Below, piece by piece: positions 57,291 to 64,000 of a stretch of 64,000 bases of DNA. The DNA is from Chelonoidis abingdonii (lineage: Eukaryota > Chordata > Testudines > Testudinidae). The first letter of the stretch is position 1. Each line of letters opens with the position of its first letter. A program made the position numbers and the translations under genes. The stretch lies in assembly GCF_003597395.2 (NCBI RefSeq), contig NC_133770.1, positions 26,590,474 to 26,654,473 on the forward strand, in the 5' to 3' direction. A model generated the notes under the pieces. It did no database searches. It saw nothing but the letters and a program-made list of their open reading frames with translations, and was not told the DNA's origin.

Positions 57291-58402
57291 TGCTGACAGT
57301 CACTGCCTGAAATAATTTTCTTTCAGCTTGAAATCAACACCAAGAGACTTTAGCAGATGCTGAAAAATGACTATTTTTAGCTAGAGAAGTCTGAGCGTTT
57401 GAAAGCAGTCAAATTGGGTGGAAATATATGCTACCCAATACATATCAAAAGGTTCCTTAGATTATTTTCTACATTCAGCATTTTACAAACTTGGGCCCAT
57501 TCAGTGAAAAACATTTTCCTTAATAATGTTAGGAAGATTTCCTTTCCTGTTTGAAGAGAGTGAGAGACAGAATTAAACCCCTTTGAAAAGATCTCATTTT
57601 GTGTGTAGTGGTGAGGCTCAGCTATTTCACAGTTATAGCAGGAGATCTCACAAAGAAGAGAGGGTGTTAAGAGACATCACAAGGGATGATAATTTATGTT
57701 GCAATTTCCAGCATAGCCATCCAGTTATTTAGCTGAACCACTGTATTCCTAAAGGAGTAATACACTTTTACACATTGAGACATATGCCTCAATCACGTGG
57801 CCTCTTAATAAAATTCTCCAAAGGATAAAATAACTATTTGTAGATGCTTGTTTTCCATTTTTTTCTTTAATGCTACTGATCAAATAATAACAAGAAACGT
57901 GATGAATGCAGCGAGGATAAAAAAAAAAAAACACTACATATAGCTCAGATCCCCAGGCCTCATACAGCTGGACTCAGTGCAGGACCCAGAGTGAGGCAGG
58001 GAGCAGAATTGAAATTACCAGGTCTACCAAGCAACTTTTTCCCAAAGACCAGGTTTATTCAGACACTGCTGCAAAGTTTGGATATGGATTCAGCTCTGAA
58101 CTTATCAAACTCTGGTGCGTTCAGATCTGAGATTTAGACATAAGCCCCCATCTAGTGCAGAGTGTTATTTTCTACACCCTTTGGGATGTGACTCCATTAA
58201 AGTTGCACAGGATTTCACATTTTTGGTATTCCAAGTCTGGTTTCAGGTTTGTTTTTTGTTGGGGGGGCGGGGCGGGGCGTGAAACTACTGGCATTGTAAC
58301 AAATCTTTATTCAAGGAATGCTCAAGAAGTGTATTCCTATTGTTGTCTAGGATCAGTTTTCATCCAAACAATGTAGCTGTTAGAAATGAAGAAATAATCT
58401 GA
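57291..58402. other. no recognised feature
   Basis: Includes an A run at 57920-57931 and a G-rich stretch at 58259-58280. No gene. Confidence 0.45.
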
Positions 58403-58577
58403 GATACACCTATCTCATAGAACTGGAAGGGACTCTGAAAGCTCATTGAGTCCAGCCCCCTGCCTTCACTAGCAGGACCAAGTACCAATTTCTCTCCCTG
58501 GGTGGTTCCCTCATTTATTGAACTCAGAAGCCTGGGTTTAGCAGGCCAATATGTAGACCACTGAACTATCCCTCCCC
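58403..58577 (-). repeat. tRNA-derived SINE with CR1-like tail (Cry I-like)
   Basis: Tail 'gatacacctatctcatagaactggaagggac' at the plus-strand left, then 'agtccagccccctgccttcactagcaggaccaagtac'. The tRNA-like head has its A-box-like complement at 58550-58568 and B-box-like complement at 58517-58527. Same family as 319-488. Confidence 0.75.
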
Positions 58578-58589
58578 CTTTATTTATTT

Positions 58590-58672
58590 TTTTTAAAATT
58601 GCCCCCTCAAGGATTGAACTCACAAGGCTGGGTTCAAGAGGCTAATGCTCAAACCACTGAGCCATCCCTTCC
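58590..58672 (-). repeat. second SINE tRNA-like head
   Basis: A-box-like complement 'tgctcaaaccactgagcca' at 58646-58664 and B-box-like 'gattgaactcac' at 58612-58623, tail absent. It sits directly upstream (minus sense) of the SINE at 58403-58577, as at 500-590. Confidence 0.65.
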
Positions 58673-58966
58673 CTATCTGTTGAGACAGACAGACTCATTT
58701 ACATTAATATGAAGAGAATATACTCCTTTCTCCTTGTCCCCCATTAACTCTTCATACATTCTTAATGGGAGGTTATATTCATTCCTCTCTCCAGCATCAG
58801 GTTACTCAGATTATGGTGGTGAAGTATGTCATCCTTGTCCAGAAAAAACTTTTATTTAATTTCTACTGGGTGCCAATCTCTTGCATCGTGAGTAGTGAGG
58901 TTTTTCTAATAATTTCTGTCCTATTAGTCAACGACAAATGAAAATATCAAGAGGGTGGTGTCAAGT

Positions 58967-59070
58967 ATCAGACCTGCGCCTGACGAAGTGGGTATTCACC
59001 CACGAAAGCTCACGCTCCAAAACGTCTGTTAGTCTATAAGGTGCCACAGGATTATCTGCTGCTTTTTAAG
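58967..59070 (-). repeat. Penelope-type terminal-repeat fragment
   Basis: 'gcctgacgaagtgggtattcacccacgaaagctcacgctcc' and 'ctgttagtctataaggtgccacagga' are the inverted terminal sequence seen at 27842-27938. Confidence 0.75.
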
Positions 59071-61599
59071 AGGGTAGTGGGCATTCATGAAAAGATTCCT
59101 CAAAAGAGGCTGTGGCTGAACACTATCCGAATAAGTGCCTTGTACTGGTTGCTGCTGTTATTTCTGGTACTTCCATTGCTTTTGGTTATATCTGTTCCAT
59201 ATCATGCAGGACAATGCACAGTTTTTGAGTGAATACAAACCAGTAATTCACTCAAGTAACTCTGCTGACATTATAAAATGCATATAATGCAACGTGAGAG
59301 TTGGAGAATGGCAGAACGTGCTCAGATGGATACTTACACTGGGGCCTTGCTGTTATTTATAAAATGTACCTTCCATGCCTACACTTTTAGCCTCTGAGGT
59401 TTGGGGAAAAAACCAGAACTTTTTATCACTCACTTTAAAAAGCAAACAAACAAAACAAAACAAAGCAAAACAAAAACCCATGTGTGTTTGTCTCTATCTC
59501 TTTTTCCGTGATTTCAGAGGAACCTGACAGTGCCAGTGCCCTTTCATTAATACCATAAATGTCACACAGACTGACCTCATTAAAAGGCCTTTACCAGATT
59601 ACCTGTTCTTTAATTTGGAGAGATGAACATTTCAAATTTACACAGACTATATATCCATCTAAATTCCCTTTCAGTTGAGTTTTGGATCAAAATGTGTATT
59701 TTTTAAAATCTGAACCTGTACAGAGTTCCTCAGTTCTACTTAATTCTACATGATGGTGTGCCGTGGGTGCACAGCTTTATTGGTAGCCATTTGGGATGCA
59801 GACATGGTTTTATGGGGCTTTGCCACTGATGAACAGCATGTGGCTTCTCTAGACTATGGAGTATCTGTGTAGCATGAGCACTAGAGAGCCAACCTGCAGG
59901 GGGAGGATTTTCCTTACTCAGGAAAATCTTGTGGGTTGGTTAGGGGCAAGCACATTCTGCCTCCCCCCAATCTTCCAATAGCTGTCTTTATTAGATGCCC
60001 CTCCCAATGCAACCTAAACCAGCCTGATAACCTGGGAGAGGATTCAGGGGTCCACCAAGCCCAACTGAAACAGGCAAGCCACAATGCTCTAATCCCAACA
60101 CATCAGAAATCCCACAGCTGGGAGATTTTGAGGGGGGGAAGGGTGATTATGGGGCCTAGGGTCCACATAAATGTATTGATGAGATGGAATGTGGTTAGGT
60201 AAATTTTGAAAAGTACCTCAGTGGTGTAAGAGACAAAGTCCCATAGAGAGAGTCAATAATACTTAGGTGCTTTTGAAAATGTCACCTCTGTTCTTTCCTT
60301 CTGCCGTCTAACTGCAGTGTTCAAAGTTACAAGCCAAACTGTCAAAAACAGCCGCTATAATTATGCCTGATTTTTATGATGTGCAGTTTTAGAGGCTGAG
60401 TTAGGATAGCAGAAGGTTTCCCCCTCTGTTTTGTCTGTGAAGAAAGCATGATCAAGACTTTAGTACCATTAGAGTCTTTAATATAAGCAAGCAGGCTGAC
60501 TCATTTAACAATTAGCAATAAACTTTCCAACACCCCAGTAATTTAATTACCTCTAGCCAGCCACTTGAATACTTTCTATATGTGGTACTTCTTTATTTCC
60601 TCATCTTGTCTTTTTTTTTTTAATTTAGCACTCTCTGATTTCAGTTATGCCATAATCATGTATTTTACAAAGTGATTTATGAATCATTTTGTTAAATTTA
60701 TTGTGAAGATCTGAGATGAACTTCATCTCCTCCATCTAGTTGGAAAGCTAGGCCTCTGAATGAATTAGAGGAACATGACTGCTCCCTTTCCAAAAGCACT
60801 TTGGTTGTCCTAATCAGATAAGATGTTCCCCATTTGATCTTGAAATAGTTAGCCGGCTTACAATAACAATTTCATTTCAGCGTTTTCGGCCATATTATTT
60901 ACATGGAAGACTGAAGAACGTACAGTACTTTTTTATTACTTTATAAATCATTATTCACTCACTAGTCATACAAGCAGTAGGGATTAACCACAGTTCTGAA
61001 GCAATCATATATTGGTAAGAGCTGCACAAGAGACAAACTCTCAAGGTCAAATCAACACGCAGCCTGATTAGAGAAGTTAGGCACTGCTATTCTCTATGTC
61101 AGGTTGGTTGTGTGGAAGAATTCTGGCCACGTAGTTTGAGAAGCAGCAGAAACGAAGCTACAACTCAGCTGTTATTGTCCCCAGAGAGCTGCAATACTCT
61201 CTATTGCCACTACATTTCCCCTTCTCCACTAAGAATGGGTGAATATTCTGCGACTTCGTTGATCCACCAGCTCAAGCTTGGCCCCACCTCTTGTCCACTC
61301 TGGCAGTGGCAGGAATGCTGGAATGTCATGTAGTGCAAAGCTCTGCTGCAAGAGGGAATTGAAAATCCTTGTGCAGAGTTCCCAGATCTCACCACCACTT
61401 TCCATTGTAGAACTGCACAGGTTCCTCTACTTGAGGGCGACTATGGAGGAGGGGAAGGATTTTGCCAGGTGATGAACTTAATGTGTTCATCTTTAAATAA
61501 AAAGTGCCCCAAACCAGGACTCCAATGCTGCAATATCAGGACTTAAGGGAAGCAAGGTATCAGTTCATCCTACACTTTAATTCTCCTGTGTCAACTGCT
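59071..61599. other. no recognised feature
   Basis: Includes an A/C-rich (CAAAA)n tract at about 59443-59478. Some frames at 59041-60202 and 61112-61472 have no domain. Nothing else recognised. Confidence 0.45.
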
Positions 61600-62040
61600 G
61601 GGCACCCACAGCTGACCTTGGTTTTTGAGCAGCTTTGATTAAGGATACCTTTGTGATAGATACTGTCCGTTGCATGGTCTGTGTTGTCCACAGAATTCTT
61701 GGTGTTGGGTGCAGGGAGAAAGCATCATTTTGGAAGCCAGACTGTAGCTAGTGGAATACTTTGAAGATGAGAACCAGGACCTCAAGTTGTCTCAGAAACT
61801 CATTAGGGAGCCAGTAATGGCAGTGATCTGTTCACTAGTTCTTGGTAAAAGATGACCTGATACATTTTTGACCAACAGCAGGTTCTGCATGGTTTTATGT
61901 GGCCACAAAGTAACAAAAGATGTGGAATTATGGATTACTTTGCCCATCTTTTGGTCTAAGAGTGATGTAATGAGTCCTGAAAAGGTAGACATGCCCTGCA
62001 AGACAGTTAGGTGAAGTGAGGGAGGAGATAGCAATATCTA
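61600..62040 (+). repeat. old LINE 3' fragment (L3/CR1-clade-like)
   Basis: 'gagaaccaggacctcaagttgtctcagaaactcattagggagccagtaatggcagtgatct' and 'ttgaccaacagcaggttctgcatg' match the wording of LINE 3' regions that contain 'ctgggagccagtgcag'. Weak; no tail identified. Confidence 0.35.
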
Positions 62041-63009
62041 TATTCAAATTGACAATTTAGTTGTTTTCAAAGCAGACACACATTCTTAGTTTAGCAAATT
62101 TCATCCTGATTTGATTGTATTCTTTGTTCCCCCACCCATCCCCAACAGCCAAATTACTGATTCCTGAATAGTTTTATAATGAAAACATTGACACAGTCTT
62201 AACCATAGCAGTATGTATGGCACAGCAATAATATCAGTGCTGATGACAAAAGGCATTAGTTTAATGACCATAGTTATCTATTGTCATAGTTAAGGAGGTT
62301 ACTTAATGGAGTTGAATCTACTTTCCTTAATGGCTAGAATTAAGAAAATATGTCACAGCTACATTAAGCATATTACCTGTAATTTGTACAAAGAAGCCTA
62401 TAGCTTGAATAATTGCTCCTACTTGATATACCACTAACCAGAAACTGACCAGAACTTAGTAAAATGTATTTGGACCTATTTAGCATCTCTATTTTTCCCA
62501 TCACATTGGCTCTTCTTACTATTTTATAAGTAATCCGGATGAAATGAGATCAGATTGCTCTATGTGCAGTCATTGGATAGGTACATGATTATTTCTTTAA
62601 CAGAGTTGGCACGCTGACAATATGCTTAAACACTTAAATGAGATCCATGAAGGTACTGAGGAATCTAAATACTAGGTTGGGCTCCATAATCTACTGTGGA
62701 ACCAATCTGTAAAGCAGAGATAGTTATATTTACTTTTCTCTGTAAGGTGCTTTGAGATCTTTGGGTAACAAACACTAGGTAACAGCTAATTAGAGTAAAT
62801 CTACCGTATTTCTGCCATGCTTCCTTCCTTTCCCTTTCAGTGCTTCATTTGTCAACCCACTTCCCCCTCAAATGTATGGTTCTGAACATTTCCCTGCTGC
62901 AGTGTGACAGACTCATCCCAGCATCAAGTTGTTTGTGAGGCCTGCTCTGTTCGGTGGTTTCTGAGCATGCCTACTGAAGGAGGAAGAGCCACTTCTGCTG
63001 GTTTATAAC
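62041..63009. other. no recognised gene
   Basis: 62690-62800 has a MIR-like 'aaccaatctgtaaagcagagatagttatatttacttttctctgtaaggtgctttgagat' segment. Otherwise nothing. Confidence 0.4.
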
Positions 63010-63285
63010 GTCTAGCCTAGCAGTTAGAGCCCTTGCCTAGGATGTGGGAGATCCATGTTCAATTCCTTCCTCTCTGCCAGAGGAGTAAAAAGGATTTGAA
63101 CAGGGATCTTCTCAGTAAAGTACTCTAATTACAGAGCTATATGATATCCTGATGGGGGAGGCTTCCTTGGTGTTCAAGCTGTTTCACTCTGGATAATAAT
63201 GAAAGAGTAGCTGTAGTGGAGGAATGGGATCCACGGTTTCCCAGATGGGTGCCCCAGTCACTAAACTATAGAGTCATTCTCTGGC
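63010..63285. repeat. fold-back of tRNA-like SINE heads
   Basis: A plus head at 63010-63066 ('gtctagcctagcagttagagc' A-box-like; 'catgttcaattcc' B-box-like) faces a minus head at 63091-63140 (complement 'tagctctgtaattagagtac' and 'cctgttcaaatcc') across about 25 bases. A second minus head lies at about 63230-63285. None can form a full cloverleaf with matching acceptor ends, so these are SINE-derived rather than tRNA genes. Confidence 0.55.
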
Positions 63286-63900
63286 CCAAGGATTATTATG
63301 TATTATCCACAGTAGAACAATCACCTTAATAAAGCTGGTTGCCCCCTCGTACTGTCTTCTTGCGATTGAAGCTATCTGGAAGGTGGCTAAAGAATCAGGT
63401 CTTTCAGGCTTCTGGTTCCTCATACCTGACATGTTGTCAGGCCACCTTAATCCTCCTGCTGCCAACAGAGTAAGCCAAAATGTTCTATTTTGGTTCTCCC
63501 AGAATAAGTTTTGGAGAATTTTCTTCCCAGAAAAGATTTCAAATTATTGATGTCTTGTCCTGACTCCAGACAAAAAGTTTTTCCAAAATTTAAAAAAAAA
63601 AAAATTGAAGGAAGAGAATTTTGTTTTTTAGATAGATTTAGCTCCCAGACATGTAAGAGCACACTGTAAACTAACCCCAGATCAGTATTACTATCTAAAC
63701 TCTACATGTGCTTATCACTGTAACCACCACAACTATAAAGAACATCTCTGTTCCTAATAACTTTCCATCTATGATGGAAATCTAGTGATGGGGGAACCTC
63801 AAAAGATTCTAAATTTTTATGCTTTTCCAAAATTTAGGGAAACCCTCTCAGGTTGCACCATCCTCTGTCCCTCAACAATCCGCTTTACAAACTTGCCTAA
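63286..63900. other. no recognised feature
   Basis: An A run at 63592-63604. Nothing recognised. TAA at 63898-63900 is the target site of the next element. Confidence 0.45.
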
Positions 63901-64000
63901 GGCCTGGTCTACACTACGCTTTTAAACCGATTTTAGCAGCGTTAAACCGATTTAATGCTGTACCCGTCCACACTACGAGGCCCTTTATAGCGATATAAAG
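63901..64000 (+). mobile_element. PIF/Harbinger element, cut by the window edge
   Basis: Starts GGCCTGGTCTACACTACG after TAA. The first 100 bp ('aaaccgattttagcagcgttaaaccgattt', 'gtacccgtccacactacgaggccctttatagcgatataaag') is the complement of the right end of the element at 22294-24263, so this is a family member in the opposite orientation. Confidence 0.8.

Noticed and set aside
58255..58285. GC-box-like run (ggggcggggcggggcg) as a promoter
   Set aside because: Isolated in AT-rich sequence, no CpG island and no downstream gene.

Overview
This 64 kb window looks like gene-poor intergenic (or deep intronic) DNA from a turtle. Diagnostic content is a tRNA-derived SINE with a CR1-like tail (Cry I type), 5'-truncated CR1 LINEs with short octamer tails, PIF/Harbinger elements whose ends read GGCCTGGTCTACACTACG and carry a SANT/Myb-like ORF, a Penelope-like element and a tyrosine-recombinase retrotransposon. 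I see no host exon, no rRNA or intact tRNA gene and no CRISPR array. Every sizeable open frame is either a transposable-element relic or looks like a chance frame. Family names are recognised from memory of repeat families; no search was run.

Layout. 0.1-0.8 kb: L2-like LINE end, a SINE with two tRNA heads, a CR1 tail. 2.1-3.9 kb: an LTR-like fragment and, on the minus strand, a broken gene of an unnamed multicopy family. 4.8-6.7 kb: a complete 1.87 kb Harbinger element with TAA duplications. 6.8-10.2 kb: three short inverted-repeat elements, a MIR-like piece and a GATA microsatellite. 12.5-15.7 kb: antisense CR1 and two solo LTRs with 5-bp duplications. 20.4-25.8 kb: two diverged copies of an unrecognised repeat flanking a Harbinger element that sits inside another MITE. 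26.0-27.9 kb: a Penelope-like element with reverse transcriptase and GIY-YIG relics and inverted terminal repeats. 28.8-31.7 kb: CR1, a fold-back element, a palindromic hAT MITE and an LTR.

The right half is sparser. It holds an AT-rich inverted-repeat element (33.7-34.1 kb), a CR1 3' end (35.6-36.2 kb), an L2-like copy (40.8-41.3 kb), an antisense YR retrotransposon with RNase H end, tyrosine recombinase and SGNH hydrolase relics (43.4-45.3 kb) abutting another CR1, a 74-bp hairpin (46.7 kb), a 330-bp long-arm inverted repeat (49.3-49.6 kb), a three-deep nest of hAT elements each with its own 8-bp duplication (50.6-51.9 kb), degenerate L2 and MIR pieces, a second double-headed SINE (58.4-58.7 kb), a fold-back of tRNA-like heads (63.0-63.3 kb), and at the right edge the first 100 bp of another Harbinger element.

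Nothing here works as a cellular pathway. The value of the window is its record of insertions. Nesting, target-site duplications and CpG retention give a relative order: hAT, Harbinger and LTR insertions look younger; L2 and MIR are oldest. No intact transposition machinery remains, and each recognisable ORF has stops, frameshifts or a lost catalytic residue.
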